Assembly (NCBI GenBank): GCA_020438355.1
Contig: JAGQUT010000001.1
Span: forward strand, 124,001 to 188,000
Length of the DNA: 64,000 nt
Reading direction: 5' to 3'
Source: Solirubrobacterales bacterium
GTDB lineage: Bacteria > Actinomycetota > Thermoleophilia > Solirubrobacterales > 70-9
The position numbers and the translations under genes were made by a program. Shown here in pieces: positions 54,002 through 63,266 of the stretch. How positions within the stretch are numbered: position 1 is the stretch's first letter; each line of letters begins with the position of its first letter. Under the pieces are notes generated by a model. It was not told the origin of the DNA, searched no databases, and saw only the letters and a program-made list of their open reading frames with translations.

Positions 54002-54457
54002 ATGTCACTCTGTTTCGTCGATCCGGCTGATGCGATTCACGTCATTTCCGAATCGGTCGGTCGCGAGGCCCGTCGCCAGATCCTCGGGGAAGCCCTCCGT
54101 GCCTGGGTTGACGAGATCCCCGAAGAGGAACTCGAAGCGCAGTACGCCCGGGCCCTTGCCGATCTCGATCAGGACGACCTTTCCCTTCTCGCCGCCTGGC
54201 ACGGGTCGATGGACCTGGGACAGCCGGTGCCGAACCGTGACTTCCTGATGGGTGCCTTCAGCTCACTCGGTGAACATCGCCGGGAGGCCCTGAAGCTGGC
54301 TGCCGGTTTCCGGGGGGAAGAGGTCCTTGAAGACGGCCTGACCGAGGAACTGGCCCTTGAGACCGTGGTCGGCTGGCTCTCGCCGGAACGCCTGCTCGAC
54401 CTGGCCAACGAGGCGGTCGAACTCTACGTCTGGGACCGCATCGGCTCGGACAACTAG
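54002..54457 (+). CDS. Unknown soluble protein
   Basis: This 151-residue acidic protein is mostly helical by eye (VISESVGREARRQILGEALR, LEAQYARALADLDQDDLSLL, SPERLLDLANEAVELYVWDR). I do not recognise a family. Its coding character is supported by normal codon use, an ATG start and a following gene 17 bp later on the same strand. It may be co-transcribed with the DJ-1/PfpI protein. Confidence 0.7.
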   Translation: MSLCFVDPADAIHVISESVGREARRQILGEALRAWVDEIPEEELEAQYARALADLDQDDLSLLAAWHGSMDLGQPVPNRDFLMGAFSSLGEHRREALKLAAGFRGEEVLEDGLTEELALETVVGWLSPERLLDLANEAVELYVWDRIGSDN

Positions 54458-54474
54458 TCGAAGGGAGTCCGGAC

Positions 54475-55128
54475 GTGAGCGACGGGCCCGGTATGCAGGT
54501 CGCCTACCTCCTCTACGACCGCTTCACCGCCCTTGACATCACGGGGCCGCATGAGGTGCTCAACTCGGTCCCCGGATTCGAGTCGGTCTTCGTCGGGGAG
54601 GTGGTGGGGCCCTATCGGAATGAGTCGGACACCCTGTCGCTGGTTGCCGACCTTTCCCTGGAAGAGGTGCCGGAGCCAGACGTCCTGGTCGTGCCCGGCG
54701 GCTTTGGGACCCGGGCGCTGCTCGACCACCAGCCCCTCCTCGGATGGATCCGGAAGGTTGACCGGACGACGACGTGGACGACCTCCGTTTGCACTGGCTC
54801 GCTCCTTCTGGCCGCGGCGGGACTGCTCGACGGCCGCCCGGCGACAACCCACTGGCTCGCCCGTGAGACCCTTGCCGGTCTTGGCGCGGAACCGGTCCCG
54901 GACCGCGTCGTTTTCGACGGTAAGTATGTGACAGGGGCCGGGGTGTCGGCGGGGATCGACATGGCCTTTGCCCTGATCGAGGAGATCCACGGTCCCGAGC
55001 TGGCCCAGGCGGTGCAGCTCGGCATCGAGTACGACCCGCAGCCGAGGCACGATGCCGGCGCACCGGAAAAGGCGCCACCGGAGATAGTCGACGCGGTAAC
55101 CGCCGCGTTCGCGCAGAACCGCCTTTAG
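54475..55128 (+). CDS. DJ-1/PfpI family protein (isonitrile hydratase-like)
   Basis: The 217-residue class I glutamine amidotransferase-like fold has the nucleophile elbow SVCTGSLLLAAAGLLDG (C106) and GRPATTHW, typical of isonitrile hydratase/AraC-regulator N-terminal domains. A conserved Glu/Asp region near LTALDITGPHEVL-like sequence and PDVLVVPGGFGTR precedes it. Members hydrate isonitriles, act on glyoxals or serve as stress chaperones, so the substrate is open. It starts with GTG 54475. Confidence 0.85.
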   Translation: MSDGPGMQVAYLLYDRFTALDITGPHEVLNSVPGFESVFVGEVVGPYRNESDTLSLVADLSLEEVPEPDVLVVPGGFGTRALLDHQPLLGWIRKVDRTTTWTTSVCTGSLLLAAAGLLDGRPATTHWLARETLAGLGAEPVPDRVVFDGKYVTGAGVSAGIDMAFALIEEIHGPELAQAVQLGIEYDPQPRHDAGAPEKAPPEIVDAVTAAFAQNRL

Positions 55129-55204
55129 GGGGAATGCCGCCTTGGACACCGTCTCTTCGTGAGTCGGGCACAGGCAGATTCGCGAAGTCTGCGGATAACT
55201 ACTG

Positions 55205-55233
55205 TTTTACATAGCCGTTGTGGGAAATATGGT
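55205..55233 (+). promoter_or_regulatory. narG promoter and candidate operator for the SufR-like regulator
   Basis: The 23-bp segment 55205-55227 reads TTTTACA-T-A-G-C-C-GT-T-GTG-G-GAAA and matches the site 63963-63985, upstream of the regulator gene, at 18 of 23 positions. The -35-like TTTACA (55206-55211) and -10-like TATGGT (55228-55233), spaced 16 bp apart, frame it. The start codon of narG is only 6 bp after the -10, so the transcript may be leaderless. The promoter call and regulator binding are inferences. Confidence 0.6.
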
Positions 55234-55239
55234 CCCGGC

Positions 55240-58200
55240 ATGGCGGATAACCAAGACTCGCGTCGCGGAAGGCAGTTCTTCAAAGGCAACCTGAAGTCCG
55301 AGGACGGATGGAACGAGATCTCCCTTCGTGGGCGCGACTGGGAGCAGTCGTACAGGGAGCGCTGGCAGCACGACCGCGTGGTGAGGTCTACGCACGGAGT
55401 CAACTGCACCGGATCGTGTTCCTGGAAGATTCACGTGAAGGACGGTCTCGTCACCTGGGAAACCCAGCAGACGGACTACCCGAGCAACGGACCCGAGACT
55501 CCCGACTACGAACCCCGGGGATGCCCGCGCGGGGCCTCCTTCTCCTGGTACGTCTACTCGCCGCTTCGGCCCAAGTTCCCGTATGTGCGAGGCGAACTGC
55601 TCGGCATGTACAGAGAGGCGCGGGAGAGGCTGGGCGATCCGGTCGAAGCCTGGGCTTCGATCGTCGAGGACCCGGAGAAGGCCCGTGCCTACAAGTCCCG
55701 GCGAGGCAAGGGAGGCTTTCTGCGCAGCAGCTGGGACGAGGTCACCGAACTGATCGCCGCAGCCCACGTCCACACGATCAGGAAGTACGGCCCGGATCGG
55801 ATCATCGGATTCAGTCCGATCCCCGCGATGTCACAGGTCTCCTACGCCGCGGGAAGCCGGTTCCTCTCACTGATCGGAGGGGTGCCCCTCAGTTTCTATG
55901 ACTGGTACGCCGACCTTCCGCCGGCGTCACCCCAGATCTGGGGCGACCAGACGGACGTGCCGGAATCGGCCGACTGGTGGGATGCGTCCTACCTGATTCT
56001 CTGGGGGTCGAACATCCCCCAGACGAGGACCCCGGATGCCCACTTCATGACCGAGGCGCGCTACCGCGGCCAGAAGGTCATCGTCGTCTCACCGGACTAC
56101 GCGGGCAACACCAAGTTCGCTGACCAGTGGCTGCCGGCCACGGCCGGAACCGACGGGGCGCTGGCAATGGCGATGGGCCATGTGATCCTCAAGGAGTTCT
56201 TCGTCGACCGGGAAACGCCCTACTTCGGCGAGTACGCCCGCCGGTTCACCGACCTGCCGTTCCTCGTCGAACTCGAGGACCGCGGTGACGGCACCTGGAG
56301 GGGCGGGAGCATGCTTCGGGCCGAAGCCGTGGGTGACACGGGCGAGCACGCCGAGTGGAAGACGGTCCTGATCGATTCCCGCAATGGCCAGCCAGTGGTT
56401 CCCAACGGAACCATCGGCGACCGCTGGGGCAAGGAAGGCGAGGGCAAGTGGAACCTCGACCTCGGCGAGGTGGAACCGGAACTGAGCCTGCTGGGCAGCC
56501 ACGACGAACTGGTCGAGGTGACCCTGCCGAGGTTCGACGGCGGCGAAACCGAGGGCGGCACGACAATGGTCCGCGGGGTGCCCGCCCGCCGGATCGGTGA
56601 CCGGCTGGTCACGACGGTCTTCGACCTCGCACTGGCCCAGTACGGAGTAAGCCGCGAAGGGCTGCCGGGTGAGTGGCCGAGCGGCTACGACGACCCCTCG
56701 CAGCCGTACACACCCGCCTGGCAGGCGGGACAGACCGGGGTGGACGCGGCGGTCTGTGAGCAGGTCGCGCGTGAGTTCGCCGAGAATGCCGAGCAGACCC
56801 GGGGTCGCTCGATGATCGTCATGGGGGCCGGCACCAACCACTGGTTCCACTCCGACCAGACATATCGGTCGATGCTCTCGCTGCTCCTGTTCTGCGGCTG
56901 CCAGGGAGTGAACGGCGGCGGCTGGGCGCATTACGTCGGCCAGGAGAAGGTGCGGCCGATCACCGGCTGGCAGACCCTTGCTTTCGCCCTCGACTGGAAC
57001 CGCCCGCCGCGGCATCAGGCGGGAACCCCCTTCTGGTACCTCGCGAGTGACCAGTGGCGATACGAGAAGTACGGAGCCGACGAGTTCACCTCGCCCGCCG
57101 GCCCGGGAAAGACAGAGCTTCAGCACACCGCCGACTGTTACGCGCAGGCGGTTCGGCTCGGCTGGACGCCGGCCGCCCCGGCGCTCGATCGGAACCCGCT
57201 CGAGCTGGCCGACGAAGCAGCTGAGGCAGGCGTGAAGCCGGCTGACTATGTGGTCGAGGAGCTGAAGGCTGGTCGTCTCGGTTTCGCGTGTGAGGACCCG
57301 GACGATCCGGCGAATTTCCCCCGAATCCTCAACCTCTGGAGAGCCAATCTCCTGGGCTCGTCAAGCAAGGGCCACGAGTACTTCCTCAAGCATCTGCTCG
57401 GCACGGACTCCGGGATCCGCTCGGCTGAATCCGACCCCGAGCACCGGCCACGGGATGTCAAGTGGCGTGACGAGGCACCCGAGGGGAAGCTCGATCTCTT
57501 CATGACGATCGACTTCCGTATGAACGGCTCCTGCCTTTATTCGGATGTGGTCCTGCCGGCGGCGACCTGGTACGAGAAGCACGACATTTCGAGCACCGAC
57601 CTCCATCCCTTCGTCCATCCCTTCAACGAGGCGGTTCCCCCACCGTGGGAGGCGAAGACGGACTGGACCACCTTCAACCTGATCGCCCGGAAGTTCTCCG
57701 AGCTGGCCGGGAAGCATCTCGGAACCAGGACGGACATCGTCACCGCCCCGCTACTCCACGACACGCCGGAAGAGCTGGCCCAGCCCGGCGGAATCGTCCG
57801 GGACTGGCGCAAGGGCGAGTGCGAGCCGATCCCGGGCAGGACGATGCCGAAACTGATCCCGGTCGAGCGCGACTACACGCAGGTTGGAGCGAAGATGAAC
57901 GCGCTGGGACCGCTGGTCGAGAAGCTCGGCATCGGTGCCAAGGGCGTGACCTGGAAACCTGAAGTAGAGGTCGGGGAACTAGGCAGGCGAAACGGAATCC
58001 AGCGGGAAGGCCCGGGAGAGGGTCGGCCGAAGATCGAAACCGACATCGACGCCTGCGAGGTGATCCTCTCGCTCTCCGGAACTACCAACGGGCGGCTCGC
58101 GGTCGAGTCCTTCAAAGTGCTCGGGGCGAGGACCGGCAAGGAACTCGCTTCGATTTCGGAGGAGCGGATCGACGAGCGGATCAACTTCCGCGAACTAGCC

Positions 58201-58908
58201 GTCCAGCCCCGCAAGGTGATTGCCTCGGCCGAGTGGTCCGGGGTTGAGTCGCGGGAACGGCGCTACTCGCCGTTCACCTCGAACATCGAGCACCTGATCC
58301 CGTTCCGGACCCTGACCGGAAGGCAGAGCTTCTACGTCGATCACCAGTGGATGCTCGAGATGGGGGAAGGGCTCCCGGCCTACAGGCCACCGGTGGCCGC
58401 CGGCCAGATGACCGGACTTGGAGGTTCTCCCGAGCCGGCTGAGGCCGTCGAGGTGACCGTGCGCTACCTGACGCCTCATTCCAAGTGGTCCATTCACTCG
58501 GAGTTCCAGGACAACCTCCACATGCTGACCCTGTTCCGTGGCGGGCCCGCCATGTGGATCTCCGAGAACGATGCGGAGAAGGCGGGGGTGAGGGACAACG
58601 ACTGGCTGGAGGTCTACAACCAGCACGGCGCGGTCTCCTGCAGGGCCGTCGTCTCCCGCCGGATTCCTGACGGAGCGGCCTTCTTCTACCACTCGCAGGA
58701 CCGCCACGTGAACGTGCCGATATCTGAGATCACCGGCCATCGGGGCGGCACCGACAACTCGCTGACCCGGATCACGATGAAGCCGACCCACATGATCGGC
58801 GGCTACGCCCAGTTCTCCTACGCCTTCAATTACTACGGGCCTTGCGGAACCCAGCGTGACCAGTTGATCCTCATACGCAAGCGCCAGGGGGAGGTGAGTT
58901 ACCAGTGA
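55240..58908 (+). CDS. narG: Respiratory nitrate reductase alpha subunit
   Basis: The 1222-residue NarG reduces nitrate to nitrite at a molybdenum bis-MGD site using electrons from NarH/NarI. The FS0 [4Fe-4S] ligands are in STHGVNCTGSCSW (His, Cys, Cys) and the later RGCPRG; the Mo-coordinating Asp is in YADLPPASPQIWG. Family-wide blocks such as SPIPAMSQVSYAAGSRFLSL, QTDVPESADWW, FCGCQGVNGGGWAHYVGQEK and KPTHMIGGYAQFSYAFNYYG are intact. No Tat signal is seen, so the site faces the cytoplasm as in E. coli NarG. ATG 55240 is chosen; upstream in-frame codons lack a ribosome site. It heads narGHJI. Confidence 0.97.
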   Translation: MADNQDSRRGRQFFKGNLKSEDGWNEISLRGRDWEQSYRERWQHDRVVRSTHGVNCTGSCSWKIHVKDGLVTWETQQTDYPSNGPETPDYEPRGCPRGASFSWYVYSPLRPKFPYVRGELLGMYREARERLGDPVEAWASIVEDPEKARAYKSRRGKGGFLRSSWDEVTELIAAAHVHTIRKYGPDRIIGFSPIPAMSQVSYAAGSRFLSLIGGVPLSFYDWYADLPPASPQIWGDQTDVPESADWWDASYLILWGSNIPQTRTPDAHFMTEARYRGQKVIVVSPDYAGNTKFADQWLPATAGTDGALAMAMGHVILKEFFVDRETPYFGEYARRFTDLPFLVELEDRGDGTWRGGSMLRAEAVGDTGEHAEWKTVLIDSRNGQPVVPNGTIGDRWGKEGEGKWNLDLGEVEPELSLLGSHDELVEVTLPRFDGGETEGGTTMVRGVPARRIGDRLVTTVFDLALAQYGVSREGLPGEWPSGYDDPSQPYTPAWQAGQTGVDAAVCEQVAREFAENAEQTRGRSMIVMGAGTNHWFHSDQTYRSMLSLLLFCGCQGVNGGGWAHYVGQEKVRPITGWQTLAFALDWNRPPRHQAGTPFWYLASDQWRYEKYGADEFTSPAGPGKTELQHTADCYAQAVRLGWTPAAPALDRNPLELADEAAEAGVKPADYVVEELKAGRLGFACEDPDDPANFPRILNLWRANLLGSSSKGHEYFLKHLLGTDSGIRSAESDPEHRPRDVKWRDEAPEGKLDLFMTIDFRMNGSCLYSDVVLPAATWYEKHDISSTDLHPFVHPFNEAVPPPWEAKTDWTTFNLIARKFSELAGKHLGTRTDIVTAPLLHDTPEELAQPGGIVRDWRKGECEPIPGRTMPKLIPVERDYTQVGAKMNALGPLVEKLGIGAKGVTWKPEVEVGELGRRNGIQREGPGEGRPKIETDIDACEVILSLSGTTNGRLAVESFKVLGARTGKELASISEERIDERINFRELAVQPRKVIASAEWSGVESRERRYSPFTSNIEHLIPFRTLTGRQSFYVDHQWMLEMGEGLPAYRPPVAAGQMTGLGGSPEPAEAVEVTVRYLTPHSKWSIHSEFQDNLHMLTLFRGGPAMWISENDAEKAGVRDNDWLEVYNQHGAVSCRAVVSRRIPDGAAFFYHSQDRHVNVPISEITGHRGGTDNSLTRITMKPTHMIGGYAQFSYAFNYYGPCGTQRDQLILIRKRQGEVSYQ

Positions 58909-60557
58909 AGGTCAGGGCCCAGATGGGCATGGTCATGAACCTCGACAAGTGCATCGGCTGCCACACCTGTTCGGTCACCTGCAAGAACGTGTGGACCAAC
59001 CGGCGAGGCACCGAGTACGTCTGGTTCAACAACGTGGAAACGAAACCGGGGCGCGGCTACCCCGTCGATTACGAGGACCAGGCGAAGTGGAAGGGTGGCT
59101 GGGAGCTGGACCGGAGGGGCAAGCTCAAGCTGAAGGCGGGCGGACCGCTGAGGAAGCTGGCCAGCATCTTCTACAACCCCGACCTCCCCGAGCTCGATGC
59201 CTACTACGACCCTTGGACCTACGATTACGACAAGCTGATCTCCTCTCCGGCCAGCGACCAGCAGCCGGTAGCGCGTCCTAAGTCACAGGTCACGGGCGAC
59301 TCGCTTGACCTTAACTGGGGGCCTAACTGGGAAGACGACCTCGCCGGTTCGGCCGAGCACGCGGTCCACGACCCGAACTTCCGCAACATCCAGGAGGAGG
59401 TCAGGCAGGGCTTCGAGGAGACCTTCATGGTCTACCTGCCGCGGATCTGCGAACACTGCGTGAATCCGGCCTGTGTCGCGTCCTGTCCGTCTGGTGCCAT
59501 GTACAAGCGGGAAGAGGATGGGATTGTCCTCGTCGACCAGGAAGCCTGCCGTTCCTGGCGGTTCTGCGTCTCCGGCTGCCCCTACAAGAAGGTCTACTTC
59601 AACTGGAACACGGGCAAAGCCGAGAAGTGCAACTTCTGCTTCCCCCGGATCGAGGCCGGCATGCCGACGGTTTGCTCGGAGACCTGCGTAGGCAGGCTCC
59701 GGCACCTCGGTGTGGTTCTGATTGACACCGACCGGGTCGAGGCGGCAGCCTCGGTTGCAGACGATAAGGACCTGCTGGATGCGCAGCTCGACCTGATGCT
59801 CGATCCCGATGATCCCGAGGTCCGGGAGCAGGCTCTGCGTGACGGGATCCCGGCGGACTGGCTCGACGCCGCCTCAAACTCCCCGGTTTACGCGATGGCC
59901 AAGAAGTGGCGCATCGCGCTGCCCCTGCATCCCGAGTACCGGACGCTGCCGATGGTCTGGTACGTGCCGCCACTCTCTCCGATCGAATCGGTCGGGGCGG
60001 AACTGATCAGGGACGGGGGAGACGAGGAGAACATCTTCGCGGCGATCGACCAGATGCGGATTCCGATCGGCTACCTGGCCAGCATCCTCGCCGCCGGGGA
60101 CCCTGAACCAGTCCGGCTTTCGCTCGAGCGGCTGGTGGCGATGCGCAGGTACATGAGGGACGTGAACCTCGGCAACGAGGTCCGGCCCTCGATCGCGACC
60201 GAGGCGGGCATGGAGCCGCATGAACTCGAGGAGATGTTCCGCATGGTCGCGATCGGCGACTACGACGACCGCTATGTGATTCCCCGCCGGCACGGTGAGG
60301 TCTCGCCTGACGCCTTCACGGCACAGGGCTCCTGCGGGATCGACTTCGCCAACGGTGCTCCTGTCCCCGGAGTCGGCGCGATGACCGGAGTGGACGCGCC
60401 GGATCCCTACGGCGGCGCCCTGGCTTCGGCCAGTAGCGGTGAAGTGACAGAGCGTGGGGCACTGGCCCAGGAAGCGCCGGATCCCGAGTTCGACATCCGC
60501 GACCTGCTGGTGAAGAGACATCCGGCGGAGACGGCCGGGGAGGGTGACCATGCCTGA
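58905..60557 (+). CDS. narH: Respiratory nitrate reductase beta subunit
   Basis: NarH relays electrons through [4Fe-4S]/[3Fe-4S] clusters from NarI heme to NarG. The Cys clusters are visible in CIGCHTCSVTC, CEHCVNPACVASCPSG, CRSWRFCVSGCPYKK and CNFCFPRIEAG. In CRSWRFC a Trp occupies a ligand position, as in E. coli NarH where that cluster is [3Fe-4S]. The 550-residue length has a C-terminal extension with an Ala/Ser/Gly-rich end. GTG 58905 overlaps the narG stop (GTGA). Confidence 0.97.
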   Translation: MKVRAQMGMVMNLDKCIGCHTCSVTCKNVWTNRRGTEYVWFNNVETKPGRGYPVDYEDQAKWKGGWELDRRGKLKLKAGGPLRKLASIFYNPDLPELDAYYDPWTYDYDKLISSPASDQQPVARPKSQVTGDSLDLNWGPNWEDDLAGSAEHAVHDPNFRNIQEEVRQGFEETFMVYLPRICEHCVNPACVASCPSGAMYKREEDGIVLVDQEACRSWRFCVSGCPYKKVYFNWNTGKAEKCNFCFPRIEAGMPTVCSETCVGRLRHLGVVLIDTDRVEAAASVADDKDLLDAQLDLMLDPDDPEVREQALRDGIPADWLDAASNSPVYAMAKKWRIALPLHPEYRTLPMVWYVPPLSPIESVGAELIRDGGDEENIFAAIDQMRIPIGYLASILAAGDPEPVRLSLERLVAMRRYMRDVNLGNEVRPSIATEAGMEPHELEEMFRMVAIGDYDDRYVIPRRHGEVSPDAFTAQGSCGIDFANGAPVPGVGAMTGVDAPDPYGGALASASSGEVTERGALAQEAPDPEFDIRDLLVKRHPAETAGEGDHA

Positions 60558-61203
60558 CCTGAGCTCACCGCTGAAGGTCGTCTCGCTCCTGCTCCAGTAT
60601 CCCGATGACGCCTTGCTCCGCGACGTGGCGACCATTCGCATCGAAGAGGTCGGGCCCGCGAACCGCAGGCAGATCCAGTTGCTGGGCCGTTTCCTCGATT
60701 GGTATCGCGCCGAGGATCCGGCGCAGTTGCGCCAGGGGTACGTCGACGCCTTCGACTTCGACCGCAGGAGAAGCCTTCACCTCACCTACCAGCTGCACGG
60801 CGACAGCCGTCAGCGGGGGCTGGCACTGCTGAAGATCAAGACGGCATATCGCGAACTCGGTCTCGAACCGGATGAAACGGAACTGCCTGACTACCTGCCA
60901 CTGATGCTCGAGTTCGCAGCCCTGGCTCCCGGTGGCCGCGGCATCAAGCTGCTCGACCGCCATCGCGAGTCGATCGAACTGATCCGGGGCAGCCTGAAGA
61001 AGGACGGCAGCCAGTGGGCGGAGCCCATCGAAGTCGTGGTCGAGGCGCTGCCCGGCCTGACCTCCCGGCAGGTAAACCGGATCCGACGCCTTGCCGAAGA
61101 GGGACCGCCCACGGAAGAGGTGGGTCTGGAACCGTTCGCACCTCCTGAGGTGATGCCTAGCCGACCCGGAGACATGCCGATGCCACTGATCGGAGGAAGA
61201 TGA
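60550..61203 (+). CDS. narJ: Nitrate reductase assembly chaperone
   Basis: NarJ is a cytosolic chaperone (TorD-like helical fold) that helps insert the molybdenum cofactor into NarG. The 217 residues show LKVVSLLLQYPDDALLRDV, LTYQLHGDSRQRGLALLKI, and PDYLPLMLEFAAL, all typical of NarJ. ATG 60550 has GGGGAGGG upstream and overlaps the narH end by 8 bp; GTG 60544 is the alternative. The C-terminal tail is Pro-rich. Confidence 0.94.
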   Translation: MPDLSSPLKVVSLLLQYPDDALLRDVATIRIEEVGPANRRQIQLLGRFLDWYRAEDPAQLRQGYVDAFDFDRRRSLHLTYQLHGDSRQRGLALLKIKTAYRELGLEPDETELPDYLPLMLEFAALAPGGRGIKLLDRHRESIELIRGSLKKDGSQWAEPIEVVVEALPGLTSRQVNRIRRLAEEGPPTEEVGLEPFAPPEVMPSRPGDMPMPLIGGR

Positions 61204-62006
61204 TGATCGCCCTGGCGACCAGCACCCTGTCGGTAGCCGCCTACTCGATCTTGCCCTATGTGGCTCTCTCGATCGGGATCGGCGGGCTGATCTGGCGTAG
61301 AAAGACCGATCGCTTCGGCTGGACAGCCCGCTCGACCGAGCTGCTGGAGAACAAGGTGCTCCGCTTTGCCTCGGTGCTCTTTCACTTGGGTGTCCTGGCG
61401 GCAATCGGTGGCCACGTACTGGGCATCCTGATTCCGCAGTCGTTCACGGAGGCCGTGGGCCTCTCGGACGAGGCGTACCACGTGCTTGCCGTGGTAGGGG
61501 GGATCACCGCCGGCGCGGCCGTCGTGATCGGCTTCGCGGCCCTGATGTACCGGCGCATCAAGTTCCCGAGGGTGAGGGTGACCACCACCCGGATGGACGT
61601 AGTCACCTTCGTGGTTCTGGGAGTCGCCATCGCCTCCGGGATGCTGGCGACCCTGATCAACATCCCGGACTCGGTCCACTACCGCGAGTCGGTGGCGCCG
61701 TACTTCCGGCAGATCTTCGTCCTCAACCCGGATCCGGAACTTATGGAAGGCGTCAACTGGATCTTCCAGTTCCACGTCACCTTCGTCTGGTTCCTGTACG
61801 CGCTCTGGCCGTTCAGCCGTCTCATCCATGCTTTCACCGTCCCGGTTGGCTACCCCTTGCGCAGTCCGATCGTCTATCGCCCGCGCAAGGCGGGAAGGCC
61901 GCAGACCGGCAAGTTCGGGGGAGGGTCTCCCGACTACTCACCAAGCATCCCAGCCGTCACGAAAGCAACGCCGGAGGGATCCGGCGGACCCGATCAAGGG
62001 TCCTGA
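61203..62006 (+). CDS. narI: Respiratory nitrate reductase gamma subunit (cytochrome b)
   Basis: NarI anchors the enzyme to the membrane and passes quinol electrons via two b-type hemes. About five helices are visible. Heme ligand His residues lie in FHLGVLAAIGGHVLG and HVTFVWFLYALWPFSRLIHA. The 267-residue length is slightly longer than E. coli NarI because of a basic Gly/Ser-rich C-terminal tail. ATG 61203 is preferred for its spacing from GGAGG; ATG 61200 is also in frame. It shares its first base with the narJ stop. Confidence 0.95.
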   Translation: MIALATSTLSVAAYSILPYVALSIGIGGLIWRRKTDRFGWTARSTELLENKVLRFASVLFHLGVLAAIGGHVLGILIPQSFTEAVGLSDEAYHVLAVVGGITAGAAVVIGFAALMYRRIKFPRVRVTTTRMDVVTFVVLGVAIASGMLATLINIPDSVHYRESVAPYFRQIFVLNPDPELMEGVNWIFQFHVTFVWFLYALWPFSRLIHAFTVPVGYPLRSPIVYRPRKAGRPQTGKFGGGSPDYSPSIPAVTKATPEGSGGPDQGS

Positions 62007-62035
62007 ACCAGGCACCAACCAGTCAGGAGAAACTG

Positions 62036-63214
62036 ATGAATCAAGAGAACACAGCCGGCTCGGGCCGGAACCTGATTCTCGCCACGCTCGCCTTCGCCCT
62101 CTGCTTTTCGGCTTGGGGAATGCTTGCGCCGATCGCACCGGGAATCCAGGATGACCTCGGCCTGAGTGACACTCAGACCGCGATCATGATCTCGATCCCG
62201 GTGATTCTGGGGTCGCTCCTGCGGATCCCGCTCGGTCTGATCACCGACCGGGTCGGCGGCCGGATCGTATTCACCGGAATGCTCTTCTACTCGGCCGGGG
62301 CTGCGGTTCTGGTCGGTTTCGCGAGTTCCTACGCGACCCTGATCGGCGCTGGCTTTTTGCTGGGTGCGGCAGGGGCCTCGTTCGCGGTCGGTGTTCCGTT
62401 CGTGGCCCAGTGGTACCCGCCGAGCCGCCAGGGAATGGCGATTGGTATTTACGGCATGGGCAACATCGGTACCGCTGTTGCGGCCTTCTCGGTGCCGGCG
62501 ATTCGTGACTCCGCAGGCCAGGAAGTGGCGGGTCTCGTCTTCGCCGCGGTGATCGCCGTCTACGGGCTGATCTGGATGTCACTGGCCCGTCAGGCTCCCG
62601 GGGTCAAACCCTCGCCGACCCGTTACGGCGAAGTGCTTGGTGCGGGCTGGCGGCTCTGGCGGCTCGCCCTCTTCTACTTCGTCAGCTTCGGTGGTTTCGT
62701 CGCGATGGCTCTCTTCCTGCCGAAGCTGCTCTCCGACTGGTTCGACTACTCGCTGACCGACGCCGGACTGCGTGCGGCCGGCTTCACCCTTCTGGCAACC
62801 CTCGCCCGGCCGATTGGTGGCACCCTCTCCGACCGGATCGGTGGCGACAAGGTGCTTACATTCGCCTTCCTGGGAGTGGGAGTCGATGCGATCGGGCTCT
62901 CCTGGCAGGCTCACGATCCGCAGATAGTTCCGGTCACGATCTTTTGCCTGACCATGGCCGCGTTCCTGGGGCTCGGGAGTGGTGCCGTGTTCAAGCTGGT
63001 TCCCGTCCACTTCCCGAAATCAACCGGAGCGGCAACCGGAATCGTCGGCGCTGCCGGTGGGCTCGGCGGATTCTTCCCGCCGCTGGTCCTCGGGATAGTC
63101 AAGGATGCGACAGGGGAGTTCGTGCTCGCCTTCGTTTTCCTGGTTGCCTTTGCCTGGCTCTGCGCGGGACTCGCGTCAGGCGGCATGCCCGCCCCCGAAG
63201 AGGACGGTGGCTAG
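62036..63214 (+). CDS. narK: Nitrate/nitrite transporter (MFS)
   Basis: This 392-residue major-facilitator transporter has about 12 helices. Family cues are FALCFSAWGMLAPIAPGI at the start, GLSDTQTAIMISIPVILGSL, RIPLGLITDRVGGR (the MFS loop) and the glycine-rich VGAAGGLGGFFPPLVLG near the C-terminus, typical of NarK. A good ribosome site (CAGGAGAAACTG) precedes ATG 62036. It lies 29 bp after narI, so it is probably part of the same transcript and supplies nitrate or exports nitrite. Confidence 0.94.
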   Translation: MNQENTAGSGRNLILATLAFALCFSAWGMLAPIAPGIQDDLGLSDTQTAIMISIPVILGSLLRIPLGLITDRVGGRIVFTGMLFYSAGAAVLVGFASSYATLIGAGFLLGAAGASFAVGVPFVAQWYPPSRQGMAIGIYGMGNIGTAVAAFSVPAIRDSAGQEVAGLVFAAVIAVYGLIWMSLARQAPGVKPSPTRYGEVLGAGWRLWRLALFYFVSFGGFVAMALFLPKLLSDWFDYSLTDAGLRAAGFTLLATLARPIGGTLSDRIGGDKVLTFAFLGVGVDAIGLSWQAHDPQIVPVTIFCLTMAAFLGLGSGAVFKLVPVHFPKSTGAATGIVGAAGGLGGFFPPLVLGIVKDATGEFVLAFVFLVAFAWLCAGLASGGMPAPEEDGG

Positions 63215-63239
63215 GGCGGCAGAGGACGGCTGCCAGGGT

Positions 63240-63266
63240 AGCGGCCTGCGGTCAGCGCAGGCCGCT
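63240..63266. terminator. Perfect 11-bp hairpin between narK and the convergent regulator
   Basis: AGCGGCCTGCG (63240-63250) and CGCAGGCCGCT (63256-63266) pair perfectly around a 5-nt loop. It overlaps the last codons of the convergent regulator gene. No T-tract is seen, so a bidirectional terminator or 3'-end stabiliser is likely. Confidence 0.6.

Noticed and set aside
55159-55239. Earlier narG start at 55159
   Set aside because: The extra 27 residues are not NarG-like and would include the candidate promoter and operator in the coding sequence.
56089-57126. 345-codon antisense frame inside narG
   Set aside because: narG is unambiguous; the antisense frame is a by-product of GC-rich codon use.
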